Shown here piece after piece: positions 25,903 to 35,397 of a stretch of 64,000 bases of DNA. The notes under the pieces are model-generated. The model was not told the origin of the DNA and did no database searches. It worked only from the letters and a program-made list of their open reading frames with translations. The position numbers and the translations under genes are program-made. The stretch spans positions 186,001 to 250,000 of the forward strand of contig CAZHLJ010000004.1 of NCBI GenBank assembly GCA_964533215.1, written 5' to 3'. This DNA is from Bact-08 sp964533215. GTDB lineage: Bacteria; Bacteroidota; Bacteroidia; Bacteroidales; UBA932. Every line of letters starts with the position of its first letter. Position 1 is the first letter of the stretch.

Positions 25903-26898
25903 ATGTCAAAATACAAATTCCCCGAGGTAATCCCGGCTGCCGCTATAAGTGAAGCGTGCCAGGATGCCATTGCTATTATAATAAACAATACAGGAAACAA
26001 CAACATACTTCCATCGTTGAACGCTCTTTTCCCTCAGTCGGATTATAAAATCTACTATGTGGAACCGGGAATCGGCCAACTAAGAGAGACAATATCCCTT
26101 TGCGAAGAGAATAAGATCAAGTGTTTTGTCCTATGTGGTGAGGAGTTGCCAGACCTAAAGACAATTGCACCTGTAACCAATTATTCTGCATCACTTATTT
26201 CTGCCGGTAGTGTAGACGATAAAAACGATATTCTCAAGTACATTCTAAAAGATGATCTTGCTATTGATTTTTCTCACATAGCTTATCAGAGTTATAGATA
26301 TGATCCTCAAATTCTTAGTCAGACACGCGACAGAGTCTTCGAGGACCTGAGGCTGGGAGCAATCAGAAATGACCTTTCTATTGCAGAACCTCACATACGT
26401 TCCAATCACTATCTTTTTCTTGACATGCGCTCAGTCAGGGCAAGTGATTTCCCCGAGAGCCTTACCAAGTCTCCTAATGGACTTTATGCAGAAGAGATCT
26501 GCCAACTGGCAAGGTATATTGGTATGGGGCAAAATCTGAGAACAGCCTTCATATACGGATACCCTTCCAAATGTAAACATAATTCTACATCAAGCCAGCT
26601 TCTGGCGGAGATTATATGGCATATTTCCGAGGCCCTATCTTCCAATATCTATGAAGATCCGGCCAATCAGGACACAGAGGAACTCTTCCTGAAAAAAATT
26701 GTAAGCATGGGCAGAGAGGGTCAAGATCTGACATTTGTCACCAGCAGTTCCACCGGTAGATGGTGGATGGAAATTCCTGAAGTACAAAATGGTAATAATC
26801 AATATGTTGCTTGCTCGTATTCAGATTATATGACCGCATATTCAGGAGAAATTCCTTTAAGATGGCTTTTCTTTTATCAAAAAATAAATCTGAACTAA
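25903..26898 (+). CDS. Ureohydrolase (arginase/formimidoylglutamase)-like protein with degenerate metal sites
   Basis: 331 residues. The block LFLDMRSVRASDFPESLTKS (from residue 171), then YAEEICQLARYIGMGQNL, aligns by eye with the SFDxDxxRxSDAP...SPNG...EEACQIARY region of arginase-family formimidoylglutamases. The metal-binding motifs are eroded: the GG(D/G)H segment reads LCGEELPD (76-84), DAHxD reads ISAGSVDD (99-106), and the last motif has D-M-R instead of D-x-D. A binuclear manganese centre seems impossible, so this looks like a non-enzymatic relative. It is 6 bases after topA, so co-transcribed. Family confidence is moderate; function is unknown. Confidence 0.8.
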   Translation: MSKYKFPEVIPAAAISEACQDAIAIIINNTGNNNILPSLNALFPQSDYKIYYVEPGIGQLRETISLCEENKIKCFVLCGEELPDLKTIAPVTNYSASLISAGSVDDKNDILKYILKDDLAIDFSHIAYQSYRYDPQILSQTRDRVFEDLRLGAIRNDLSIAEPHIRSNHYLFLDMRSVRASDFPESLTKSPNGLYAEEICQLARYIGMGQNLRTAFIYGYPSKCKHNSTSSQLLAEIIWHISEALSSNIYEDPANQDTEELFLKKIVSMGREGQDLTFVTSSSTGRWWMEIPEVQNGNNQYVACSYSDYMTAYSGEIPLRWLFFYQKINLN

Positions 26899-26912
26899 TT
26901 ATAATTTATTAT

Positions 26913-26920
26913 TATATTTG
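26913..26920 (+). promoter_or_regulatory. TAnnTTTG -7 promoter box of the lrp-like gene
   Basis: TATATTTG matches the consensus exactly, 27 bases before the ATG at 26948. The -33 element is not evident. A TTG within this box is an unlikely start codon. Confidence 0.5.
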
Positions 26921-26947
26921 CCATCTGACATTAAATTATTAACAATT

Positions 26948-27445
26948 ATGCCTAAGTTCCAAATTGATCAGATAGATCAGAAAATCCTTTCATTTCTTGT
27001 CAAGAATGCAAGAATGCCATTTTTGGAGATAGCTCGTGAGTGCGGCGTCTCCGGAGCAGCAATTCACCAAAGAGTAAAAAAGATGGAGAATCTGGGAATC
27101 ATCACTGGTTCACGTCTTTTGGTAAAACCTCAGACACTTGGTTTGAACGTTTGTGCATTTGTTGGTGTGAGCCTGGCTCAGGCAAATCATTATCCATCAG
27201 TCATCGAAGCTTTAAGGAATATCCCTGAAGTTGTTGAATGTCACTTTGTAACAGGTAAACATGCACTGATGCTGAAGATCTACTGTCAGAATCATGATCA
27301 TTTAATGGAAATTCTTATCAATACCATCCAGAACATTCCGTCTGTAGAACAGACCGAAACCTTTATCTCTCTGGATCAGGCTATTGAAAGACAAGTTTGG
27401 GTTAAAGACTACCCTTCGAAAGTCTCAACTCTTAAAAAACGCTAG
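26948..27445 (+). CDS. Lrp/AsnC-family transcriptional regulator
   Basis: 165 residues from ATG 26948 (MPKFQIDQIDQKILSFL). The N-terminal winged helix-turn-helix covers about residues 5-55 (FLEIARECGVSGAAIHQRVKKMENLGII). The C-terminal RAM domain (about 70-150; NVCAFVGVSLAQANHY, EVVECHFVTGKHALMLKI) would bind an amino acid or similar effector. These proteins usually control amino-acid metabolism as oligomers. No target is evident nearby. The 3' end overlaps ispD on the opposite strand by 14 bases. Confidence 0.93.
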   Translation: MPKFQIDQIDQKILSFLVKNARMPFLEIARECGVSGAAIHQRVKKMENLGIITGSRLLVKPQTLGLNVCAFVGVSLAQANHYPSVIEALRNIPEVVECHFVTGKHALMLKIYCQNHDHLMEILINTIQNIPSVEQTETFISLDQAIERQVWVKDYPSKVSTLKKR

Positions 27446-28109
27446 CTATTGCCTTAGCCATAATCAGATCTTCCGGTTTGGTTATCTTTATGTTGAGTCG
27501 GCTTCCCTCTTCGAGGAAGATATTTACTCCTATGCCCTCAACCACCGAAGCATCATCTGTAAAAGCGGGCGAGTATGCCTGATTATATGCTCCTAAAATA
27601 ATTTCTGAGTGAAATATCTGAGGTGTCTGTACCATAACAAGATCTTCTCTGCTCACCGGCATGCTTTTCCCATCTGCTGCAATCTTTCTGATTGAGTCCG
27701 TCACCTTTGTTACAGGGACAACAGCACCTTTCTCCTCCGCCCTTTCATACATAGACTCCAGAAACTCTTTAGAGACAAACGGCCTCACTCCGTCATGTAT
27801 AGCAACAAGCGCATCTTTGGGAACATATTTCAATCCGTTCTTGACAGAGTGAAATCTTGTGATACCACCGGAAACCAAAATATGGCTGAAGGTAAGACGA
27901 TGTTCCAGACAATAATCTTTCCAATATTGTTTGTATGAAGAGGGAACAACTATTACCATCTCAACCGGGAATGACAGCGACATAAATGCCTCAACTGTAT
28001 GTAGCAGAACGGGCTTACCATCCAATTCAAGGAACTGTTTTGCAATTTTCCCGCCCATTCTGCTTCCTGACCCTCCGGCAACAATAATAGCATAGCACTT
28101 TTTATTCAT
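27432..28109 (-). CDS. ispD: 2-C-methyl-D-erythritol 4-phosphate cytidylyltransferase
   Basis: 225 residues. It couples CTP and MEP in the non-mevalonate isoprenoid pathway. The nucleotide-binding block reads IIVAGGSGSRMGGKIAKQFL; VSGGITRFHSVKNGL, AIHDGVRPFVS and the C-terminal VEGIGVNIFLEEGSRLNIKIT are typical. Length is normal. It diverges from purH across a 77-base region holding a TAnnTTTG box for each side. Confidence 0.95.
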   Translation of the reverse strand: MNKKCYAIIVAGGSGSRMGGKIAKQFLELDGKPVLLHTVEAFMSLSFPVEMVIVVPSSYKQYWKDYCLEHRLTFSHILVSGGITRFHSVKNGLKYVPKDALVAIHDGVRPFVSKEFLESMYERAEEKGAVVPVTKVTDSIRKIAADGKSMPVSREDLVMVQTPQIFHSEIILGAYNQAYSPAFTDDASVVEGIGVNIFLEEGSRLNIKITKPEDLIMAKAIASVF

Positions 28110-28131
28110 ATTTTATAAAAGTTTATATGTA

Positions 28132-28139
28132 CAAAATTA
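28132..28139 (-). promoter_or_regulatory. TAnnTTTG box for ispD
   Basis: Minus-strand TAATTTTG is an exact match to the -7 consensus, 22 bases before the ispD ATG. No -33 partner is clear. Confidence 0.45.
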
Positions 28140-28162
28140 CATAATAATCGTTTATTTTTTAG

Positions 28163-28170
28163 TACTTTTG
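28163..28170 (+). promoter_or_regulatory. TAnnTTTG box for the purH-mre transcript
   Basis: TACTTTTG matches the consensus exactly, 16 bases before the purH ATG. The short leader leaves no room for a riboswitch. Confidence 0.5.
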
Positions 28171-28186
28171 CATCTATTTATAACGT

Positions 28187-29710
28187 ATGGACAATAAGAG
28201 AATAAAACGGGCACTAATATCTGTCTATCACAAAGATGGAATAGATAAAATTGCAAGGAAACTTGTAGAATCCGGAGTTGAAATACTCTCAACCGGTGGA
28301 ACATTTGATTTTTTGAAAGGGATATCTGTCCCTGTCACTTCAGTAGAAGAGATTACATCCTACCCTTCTATTCTTGGAGGTAGGGTGAAGACTTTACATC
28401 CAAAGATTTTTGGAGGTATTTTGGGAAGGAGAGACAATCCCGGTGATATGCAAAGTTTTAATGACTATCAGATTCCTGAGATAGACCTTGTAATTGTAGA
28501 CCTCTACCCTTTCGAAGAGTATGTGGCCTCAGATGCCTCACATGGAGAGATAATTGAGAAAATTGACATCGGGGGTATTTCACTTATAAGGGCGGCAGCT
28601 AAAAATTACAATGATGTAGTGATAGTGCCATGCAAAGAGATGTACTCACGTTTGTCGGATATACTTGAGAGAAAAGGGGCTGAAACGACTCTGGAAGAGA
28701 GGTATTACTTTGCAGCTCAGGCTTTCAATGTGAGCTCACACTACGATTCGGCTATATTTGAATACTTCAATCGCGAAGCACACATTCCTGCTTTCAAAAA
28801 GAGCATAGCTACCTCCATTCCTCTAAGGTACGGAGAGAACCCTCACCAAAACGCACTTTTCTTTGGGGAGGCTCAGGATATTCCACGACAACTTCACGGA
28901 AAGGAGATTTCATACAATAATCTTCTGGATATAGAGGCTGCAATTGAACTTATCTCCGATTTCGAAGAGACTACTGTTGCAATTTTGAAACATAATAATG
29001 CCTGTGGATGTGCCTCAAGGGAAAAATTACTGGATGCATGGTCTGCAGCATTGGCAGGTGACCCGGTATCGGCTTACGGCGGAATAATCATTTCCAACCG
29101 TACAATTGATGTGGAGACCGCGACTGAAATGAACAAGTTGTTCTGCGAAGTGATAGTTGCTCCAGGTTATGCGCCAGAAGCTCTGGATATCCTCAAAAGC
29201 AAGAAAAACCGCATAATATTGGTAAACACCAAGGATCTCAGAAGCAGCAAGAAATTCAGAAGCATGCTTAATGGGGTTCTGGTTCAGGACAGGGATGCAA
29301 ACGTGGAGACTAAAGAGTCTCTCAAGACAGTCACTGACACTGCGCCGAGCAATAAACAAATTGAAGACCTGCTCTTTGCGAACATTCTTGTAAAACATTC
29401 AAAATCAAACGCTATAGTATTGGCAAAAGACAAGACACTGCTGGCAAGCGGTATCGGACAGACCTCCAGAGTAGATTCCCTGAAGCAGGCTATTGCAAAA
29501 GCTACAGGATTTGGATTTTCACTCGAAGGAGCTGTCATGTCTTCTGACGCATATTTCCCGTTCGGAGATTGTGTCGAAATAGCACATAAGGCTGGAATAA
29601 CCTCTGTAATACATCCGGGGGGATCAATCAGAGATCAGGAGAGCGTAGATTACTGCAACAGCAACGGGGTTTCAATGGTAAACACCGGAATAAGACATTT
29701 TAAACATTGA
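28187..29710 (+). CDS. purH: Bifunctional AICAR formyltransferase / IMP cyclohydrolase
   Basis: 507 residues. It performs the last two steps of de novo IMP synthesis. The N-terminal MGS-like cyclohydrolase domain (about 1-190) opens with RALISVYHKDGIDKIARKL and contains LGGRVKTLHPKIFGGIL. The AICAR transformylase domain follows, with RYGENPHQNA, the Lys-His of ILKHNNACGCA and HPGGSIRDQ. It heads a co-directional series with mreB 19 bases downstream, so purine synthesis and the cell-shape genes may share a transcript. Confidence 0.97.
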   Translation: MDNKRIKRALISVYHKDGIDKIARKLVESGVEILSTGGTFDFLKGISVPVTSVEEITSYPSILGGRVKTLHPKIFGGILGRRDNPGDMQSFNDYQIPEIDLVIVDLYPFEEYVASDASHGEIIEKIDIGGISLIRAAAKNYNDVVIVPCKEMYSRLSDILERKGAETTLEERYYFAAQAFNVSSHYDSAIFEYFNREAHIPAFKKSIATSIPLRYGENPHQNALFFGEAQDIPRQLHGKEISYNNLLDIEAAIELISDFEETTVAILKHNNACGCASREKLLDAWSAALAGDPVSAYGGIIISNRTIDVETATEMNKLFCEVIVAPGYAPEALDILKSKKNRIILVNTKDLRSSKKFRSMLNGVLVQDRDANVETKESLKTVTDTAPSNKQIEDLLFANILVKHSKSNAIVLAKDKTLLASGIGQTSRVDSLKQAIAKATGFGFSLEGAVMSSDAYFPFGDCVEIAHKAGITSVIHPGGSIRDQESVDYCNSNGVSMVNTGIRHFKH

Positions 29711-29729
29711 TTATAATATAAAAATATAT

Positions 29730-30749
29730 ATGGCATTTTCTTTTTTCACACAAGATCTGGCTATTGACTTAGGAACAGCAAATACAGTCATTCTCATCAA
29801 CGACAAGATCGTTGTGGACGAACCATCAATTGTAGCGATAGATCAGAACACAGGCAAACCAATCGCTTTTGGCCAGAAAGCAAGGATGATGCATGGAAAG
29901 ACCCACGCAAACATCAAAACAATCAGGCCTCTGAAAGACGGTGTTATTGCCGACTTCAATGCTTCTGAACAGATGCTCAGAGGTTTCATTAAGATGATTA
30001 ATTATAAGAACTCTCTTTTCACTCCAAGTCTGAGAATGGTTGTTAGTATACCTTCAGGCAGTACAGAGGTGGAGATAAGAGCTGTGCGTGACTCTTCCGA
30101 ACATGCCGGTGGACGTGATGTCTACATGATATATGAGCCTATGGCGGCAGCTGTTGGTATAGGCCTTGATGTAGAGGCACCTACTGGAAATATGGTTGTA
30201 GATATCGGAGGTGGTACCACAGAAATTGCTGTTATCTCATTGGGAGGAATTGTTGTCAACCAGAGCATACGTGTTGCAGGTGATGGCTTTACAAATGAGA
30301 TTCAACAATATATGCGCCAACAGCACAGCATCAAGATAGGAGAACTTACAGCAGAAGATGTTAAGATCAAAGTTGGTGCGGCGCTGTCTGAGCTTGACGA
30401 ATACCCAGAACCATACGTTGTTAGAGGTCCTAACCTGATGACTGCGCACCCTGTTGAAGTCAGCGTAACCAGTCAGGAAATTGCTCACTGCATAGATAAA
30501 TCGCTTGCAAAAATTGAGGCTGCCATTATATCTGTTCTGGAACAGACTCCTCCTGAGCTTTATGCAGACATAGTGCAAAAGGGTATCTTCCTCACAGGAG
30601 GTGGTGCTCTGCTTAGAGGATTGGATAAGAGACTGTACGAAAAGATAAATATCAAGTTCCATGTCTCTGAGGATCCTCTTCATGCTGTAGCACGTGGTAC
30701 AAGCATTGCCCTTAAAAATGCAGACAGGCTTCCGTTCTTAATGCGATAG
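29730..30749 (+). CDS. mreB: Rod shape-determining actin-like protein MreB
   Basis: 339 residues, actin-fold ATPase that forms membrane-associated filaments guiding lateral wall synthesis. The phosphate-1 motif is LAIDLGTANTVI, the phosphate-2 motif VVDIGGGTTEIAVISLGG, and the adenosine motif FLTGGGALLRGLDK. Length and order are standard. mreC follows after 6 bases. Confidence 0.97.
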   Translation: MAFSFFTQDLAIDLGTANTVILINDKIVVDEPSIVAIDQNTGKPIAFGQKARMMHGKTHANIKTIRPLKDGVIADFNASEQMLRGFIKMINYKNSLFTPSLRMVVSIPSGSTEVEIRAVRDSSEHAGGRDVYMIYEPMAAAVGIGLDVEAPTGNMVVDIGGGTTEIAVISLGGIVVNQSIRVAGDGFTNEIQQYMRQQHSIKIGELTAEDVKIKVGAALSELDEYPEPYVVRGPNLMTAHPVEVSVTSQEIAHCIDKSLAKIEAAIISVLEQTPPELYADIVQKGIFLTGGGALLRGLDKRLYEKINIKFHVSEDPLHAVARGTSIALKNADRLPFLMR

Positions 30750-30755
30750 TATTAA

Positions 30756-31601
30756 ATGGCCAGAAGACCTCCAATTTCTCCATTTTTGGTGACATTGCTT
30801 CTTTTCGTCATTTTAGAAGCAGGCTCCATCTTACTGATAAGGAAAAGTTCTGTCTTCCAGAATGTGAGGATTACAGGAGTGCTCATGCAGTTTCAGGGAA
30901 AGTTGATAAATGCTAAGACTAATATAAAGTACTACCTTAGCCTTAAAAGCGTCAACGAACAACTGGCACAAGAGAATAACAGGCTGCTTAATCAGCTTGC
31001 AAAATATCAGACCCAGCTTGACACTGCAAGAGCAGACAGTCTTTCATATAAACCTCTGAGTGACAGCTCTGACTTCTCTTACATACCTGCAAAGATTGTT
31101 GGCAACAGCACTAACAGGCAGCATAATTTTATAATTATTGACAAGGGAAGAAAGAATGGTGTGGAAAAAGATATGGGTGTTATATCTCCAAATGGTGTTG
31201 TCGGAGTTGTAAGTGCTGTTTCGGAAAATTATTCCTACATAATCTCACTCTTGAACATCAACCAGAGTGTGAGCGCTAAAATCTCCAAGTCAGGTGCCTT
31301 CGGACCGCTGATCTGGAACGGAAGAAGCGCCGATTATGCCTTGCTTACTGAGATTCCACAGCACATTAAGATTCAGGTTGGAGACAGCGTGCTTACAAGC
31401 GGTTTCTCCTCCCTCTTCCCTGCTGACATTCCATTAGGTTCAATAAGAAAATCGAAGATTATAAAAGGCACCCATCACGAGATTCAGGTAAGGCTGTTCC
31501 AGGATTTCAGGACACTTCGATATGTTAATGTTGTTGTAAACAGCCATAAGAGCGAGATAGATACAATAAGTAACCAGAAATTCAACCCTGAAAATCAATA
31601 A
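30756..31601 (+). CDS. mreC: Rod shape-determining protein MreC
   Basis: 281 residues. One N-terminal TM helix (about 8-27), a coiled-coil stretch (NEQLAQENNRLLNQLAKYQTQL), then the periplasmic beta domain with FIIIDKGRKNGVEKDMGVIS and GVVGVVSAV. It links MreB filaments to PBP2 and RodA. The stop codon overlaps the mreD start (TAATG). Confidence 0.95.
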   Translation: MARRPPISPFLVTLLLFVILEAGSILLIRKSSVFQNVRITGVLMQFQGKLINAKTNIKYYLSLKSVNEQLAQENNRLLNQLAKYQTQLDTARADSLSYKPLSDSSDFSYIPAKIVGNSTNRQHNFIIIDKGRKNGVEKDMGVISPNGVVGVVSAVSENYSYIISLLNINQSVSAKISKSGAFGPLIWNGRSADYALLTEIPQHIKIQVGDSVLTSGFSSLFPADIPLGSIRKSKIIKGTHHEIQVRLFQDFRTLRYVNVVVNSHKSEIDTISNQKFNPENQ

Positions 31602-32116
31602 TGAAGAGTAGTCTGAGCAACATAATATTGTTTTTCTCCTTCCTGATAACTCAGGTGATGCTGACCAATTTCGTTGATTTTGGCCCTTTGGTCTTCATTG
31701 CGGTATATCCACTTTTCATCCTGACCTTCCCCACGCAGACTTCGATAATAAGCATGATGCTCTGGTCTTTTGCATTGGGATTTGGCATTGATTTCTTTAC
31801 TGGTTCCATACTAGGTTTGAACGCTGCTGCTGCAGTTTTTCTTGCCTTCATTCAGCCCTCAGTTTTCAAGATAGTCTGTCGCAAAGGAGAGTTGGAAAGC
31901 CAGATAAGACCCGGACTGACAGAACTTGGTCTTCCCAGGTTCCTGACGTTTATTGCCATTGGCCTTTTCTTTCATCAGATTGCCATAATCCTGCTGGAAA
32001 ATTTCGATTTTGCTTTCAATATATATTCTTTGTTAAGAATCGTAGTAAGCCTGTTGCTGAATACATTGCTTATATTACTCATTGAATTCGGCATATTTTA
32101 TAAAAACTGGCACTAA
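31601..32116 (+). CDS. mreD: Rod shape-determining protein MreD
   Basis: 171 residues, largely hydrophobic with about five TM helices. Sequence conservation in MreD is weak, but position between mreC and mrdA, size and topology are convincing. Its start shares a base with the mreC stop, so translation is probably coupled. Confidence 0.9.
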   Translation: MKSSLSNIILFFSFLITQVMLTNFVDFGPLVFIAVYPLFILTFPTQTSIISMMLWSFALGFGIDFFTGSILGLNAAAAVFLAFIQPSVFKIVCRKGELESQIRPGLTELGLPRFLTFIAIGLFFHQIAIILLENFDFAFNIYSLLRIVVSLLLNTLLILLIEFGIFYKNWH

Positions 32117-32128
32117 TTTTTTGAAATC

Positions 32129-33973
32129 ATGGGGGTTGAGCTCAAGAGAAACAATATTCTTATCATCAGTGTAATTGTTGTTGCGTTTCTGATTGTAGCG
32201 CAGCTTTTCAACTTACAGATTCTGGATGATGAATATAAGATAACCGCCAGTAACAACGCATTTCGATACGATATCCGTTATCCTGCCAGAGGATTGATTC
32301 TGGATAGAAACGGCAAGATACTGGTAGGAAACGAGACCGCCTACGACATAATGATTACCCCTTACGAGGTAAAAGATCTGGACACCGCTGATTTTTGCAG
32401 GATTTTCAATCTTGACATAGATGTGGTAAGAAAAAGCCTTAAGGATTTTAGTAAAAACCGTCGTAAAATAGGATATCAGTCTCTTCCGTTTGTCAAACAG
32501 ATTTCAGGGCAGCAGTATGCTATTTTTCTTGAGAAGGCATACAAGTTTCCAGGCTTCAGCGCAATTTCCCGCACTGTAAGATCTTATCCATACAATGCCG
32601 GAGCTAATCTACTTGGTTACATAACCGAGGTTGACACATCCTATATGCGCAAGCATCCTTCATACAAAAGAGGAGACTATGTTGGCAGGACAGGAATCGA
32701 GCAATCCTACGAAAGTGTTCTTAAAGGAGAAAAAGGTTACAACATTTTTCTGAGAGACGTTCACAACAAGGTTCAGTCAAGTTTCTCAAACGGCTCTTAC
32801 GACAAGGAGGCAATTCCTGGAAAGAACATTATATCATCCATAGATGCAGAGCTACAAAGCTACGGGGAATCTCTTATGGCGAACAAGGTGGGCAGTGTCG
32901 TGGCAATAGAACCCTCCAGCGGAGAGATACTTACTCTGGTTTCCAGCCCGGGGATAGACGTGACGAAGCTTGCTTCAATAAACAAATACTATGGAGAACT
33001 TGTAAACAACCCTCTCAAGCCTATGTTCAACAGAGCAGTCATGTCCCCTTATCCTCCTGGTTCTGTCTTCAAGCTTGTGAACGGACTGGTTGCTCTTGAA
33101 GAGGGAGTGCTTGATACCACTAACCGATATCCTTGCAGCATGGGCTACCATGTGGGAAGAGGTGTCGGCTGTCACGCTCATCCTTCACCACTGGATTTCA
33201 GCCACGCTATAATGATGTCGTGCAACGCATACTTCTGCTATGCATTCCGCAATATCATGGACAACCCTGCCTATCCTAATATTGCTGCAGCATTCAATAG
33301 TTGGAAGGAAAAAGTAGAGAGCCTCGGCTTTGGAAAAAAACTTGGCTCTGATTTTCCATCGGAACAGGCCGGAGTACTACCCTCAACAAAGACATACGAT
33401 AAGATTCATGGCAAGAACAGGTGGAAGTCCTTATCCATAATATCACTTTCCATTGGTCAGGGTGAGATAGGAACTACTCCCCTTCATCTTGCAAACCTGG
33501 CTGCCACAATAGCAAACAGAGGCTATTTCTATACTCCTCACATTATAAAAGGTGCGCAGGATACAGTCATAAATACAGACTTTTCAAAAAGACACTATAC
33601 CAAAATTAAACCGGAAAATTTCAAAAAGGTTATTTATGGTATGTACCTGGCAGTAAACTCAGGCCCAGGTTCAGGAGGGACAGCAAGCATTGCTGCAGTT
33701 CCAGGTCTGGATATCTGCGGCAAGACAGGAACTGCGCAGAACCCTCACGGTAAAGACCATTCGGTATTCATCTGCTTTGCACCTAAAGACAACCCGAAGA
33801 TTGCAGTAGCAGCCTATATAGAGAATGCAGGGTTTGGTGCAACATGGGCAGCTCCTATTGCCTCTCTCCTTGTTGAGATGTATCTGAACAGAAAGGTGGA
33901 AAGAAAGGATATTGAAGCATATATTCTAAATGGCAATACTATAACCAATGTTACTAAAAATGTTTCCAAATGA
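32129..33973 (+). CDS. mrdA: Penicillin-binding protein 2, elongation transpeptidase
   Basis: 614 residues. An N-terminal TM helix (about 10-29) precedes the dimerisation domain (RYPARGLILDRNGKILVGN) and the transpeptidase domain with SxxK in YPPGSVFKLVNG (Ser near 311), SxN as SCN in MMSCNAYFCYA, and KTG in CGKTGTAQNPHG. It is the cross-linking partner of RodA in the elongasome. It overlaps rodA by 4 bases. Confidence 0.97.
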   Translation: MGVELKRNNILIISVIVVAFLIVAQLFNLQILDDEYKITASNNAFRYDIRYPARGLILDRNGKILVGNETAYDIMITPYEVKDLDTADFCRIFNLDIDVVRKSLKDFSKNRRKIGYQSLPFVKQISGQQYAIFLEKAYKFPGFSAISRTVRSYPYNAGANLLGYITEVDTSYMRKHPSYKRGDYVGRTGIEQSYESVLKGEKGYNIFLRDVHNKVQSSFSNGSYDKEAIPGKNIISSIDAELQSYGESLMANKVGSVVAIEPSSGEILTLVSSPGIDVTKLASINKYYGELVNNPLKPMFNRAVMSPYPPGSVFKLVNGLVALEEGVLDTTNRYPCSMGYHVGRGVGCHAHPSPLDFSHAIMMSCNAYFCYAFRNIMDNPAYPNIAAAFNSWKEKVESLGFGKKLGSDFPSEQAGVLPSTKTYDKIHGKNRWKSLSIISLSIGQGEIGTTPLHLANLAATIANRGYFYTPHIIKGAQDTVINTDFSKRHYTKIKPENFKKVIYGMYLAVNSGPGSGGTASIAAVPGLDICGKTGTAQNPHGKDHSVFICFAPKDNPKIAVAAYIENAGFGATWAAPIASLLVEMYLNRKVERKDIEAYILNGNTITNVTKNVSK

Positions 33974-35397
33974 CAGCAGGGATTAAATACAAGAAGCTGG
34001 ACTGGCCTTTGATAACATGTTACCTTATTCTGATAATCGTAGGATGGGTGAATGTCTTCTCTTCTGTCTATGACCCTGAGCACGGTCAGATGTTTGACAT
34101 GTCTCAGCGATACGGGATGCAGTTCATCTGGATTCTGACATCACTCGGGTTAGCGTCCCTGATAATTTTTGCCATAAGCCCGAAAGTGTATGACGTAACA
34201 GCCTGGATGTTATATGCAGCAAGTATATTCATGCTCGTTTTGGTAATTTTTGCCGGAGTTGAGGTAAACGGGTCAAAATCATGGTTCATGCTTGGGCCTG
34301 TGCGCTTCCAACCCGCAGAATTCTCAAAGATTGCTACGGCTCTTGCTCTATCGGCTCTTATGAGTTCCTACAACTTTAAGTTCAAATCTCTGCCGAGTCT
34401 ATGCAAGATAGGCCTTACTATTATAATCCCTATGGCATTGATAGTTCTTGAAAAGGAGACAGGATCTGCATTGGTCTATGGCGCATTTATAATAATGCTT
34501 TACCGAGAAGGGCTGAGCGGCTGGTACCTTGTGTTCGGTGTTCTGGCAATAATACTTTTCCTGATAACTCTCTCATTCTCTCCCTTCGTGGCGATAATAT
34601 GCCTGTTTGGAATAATTGTAGTTGCAAGGGGGCTCTTTACTCATACGATTTTTGCTCACTCTATCTTTCTCCTGTTTTACCTGCCGATACTGATATTTTC
34701 AAGAAAGCTTGGGGAGCTTGGCATTTTCAGTGGGGTTTTCCAATTGGCAGATACAATATGGCTCATTATTTTCATTATTCCACCCTTCATATATCATTTG
34801 ATAGCCACTTTCAAGCAAAAAACGTCTCATCTTTGGTACACTCTGATATGTTTCATAGTCTCCCTCGCATTGATTTTCTCTGTTGACTTCATTTTTGACA
34901 AAGTCCTCCAGGATCACCAAAGAGCTAGAATTGAAAATCTGCTGGGAATAAACGTTGATCTAAGGGGCGCCGGCTACAATGTCTATCAATCCAAGATAGC
35001 TATCGGTTCCGGAGGATTGTGGGGCAAAGGGTTTCTTGAGGGAACACAGACAAAATTCAACTTCGTTCCGGAACAGAGTACTGACTTCATTTTCTGCACA
35101 GTAGGTGAAGAGTGGGGGTTTATCGGATGCCTGTTTGTCATTTTCATATACTGCTATATGATTATCCGGATAATCAATCTCTCCGAGAAGCAGAAAGACA
35201 ATTTCGCACGATTATATGGATACTGTCTGGCATCCGTAATATTCCTTCATTTCTTCATTAACATAGGAATGACAATCGGGCTTGTACCTGTAATAGGAAT
35301 CCCCCTGCCCTTTGTGAGCTACGGGGGATCTTCTCTATGGAGCTTTACTGTTTTTCTTTTTATATTTATCCGATTGGATCTGGAACGTTGGAAGTAG
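33970..35397 (+). CDS. rodA: Peptidoglycan glycosyltransferase RodA (SEDS family)
   Basis: 475 residues, polytopic. It polymerises glycan strands with PBP2. Typical pieces are GSKSWFMLGPVRFQPAEFSKI, EKETGSALVYG, GSGGLWGKGFLEGTQTKFNFVPEQSTDFIF and the C-terminal GIPLPFVSYGGSSLWS. It is longer than the roughly 370-residue proteobacterial RodA because of extra TM segments in the middle (about 230-300), as in other Bacteroidota. The 3' end overlaps the convergent biotin-carrier gene by 32 bases. Confidence 0.96.
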   Translation: MTAGIKYKKLDWPLITCYLILIIVGWVNVFSSVYDPEHGQMFDMSQRYGMQFIWILTSLGLASLIIFAISPKVYDVTAWMLYAASIFMLVLVIFAGVEVNGSKSWFMLGPVRFQPAEFSKIATALALSALMSSYNFKFKSLPSLCKIGLTIIIPMALIVLEKETGSALVYGAFIIMLYREGLSGWYLVFGVLAIILFLITLSFSPFVAIICLFGIIVVARGLFTHTIFAHSIFLLFYLPILIFSRKLGELGIFSGVFQLADTIWLIIFIIPPFIYHLIATFKQKTSHLWYTLICFIVSLALIFSVDFIFDKVLQDHQRARIENLLGINVDLRGAGYNVYQSKIAIGSGGLWGKGFLEGTQTKFNFVPEQSTDFIFCTVGEEWGFIGCLFVIFIYCYMIIRIINLSEKQKDNFARLYGYCLASVIFLHFFINIGMTIGLVPVIGIPLPFVSYGGSSLWSFTVFLFIFIRLDLERWK

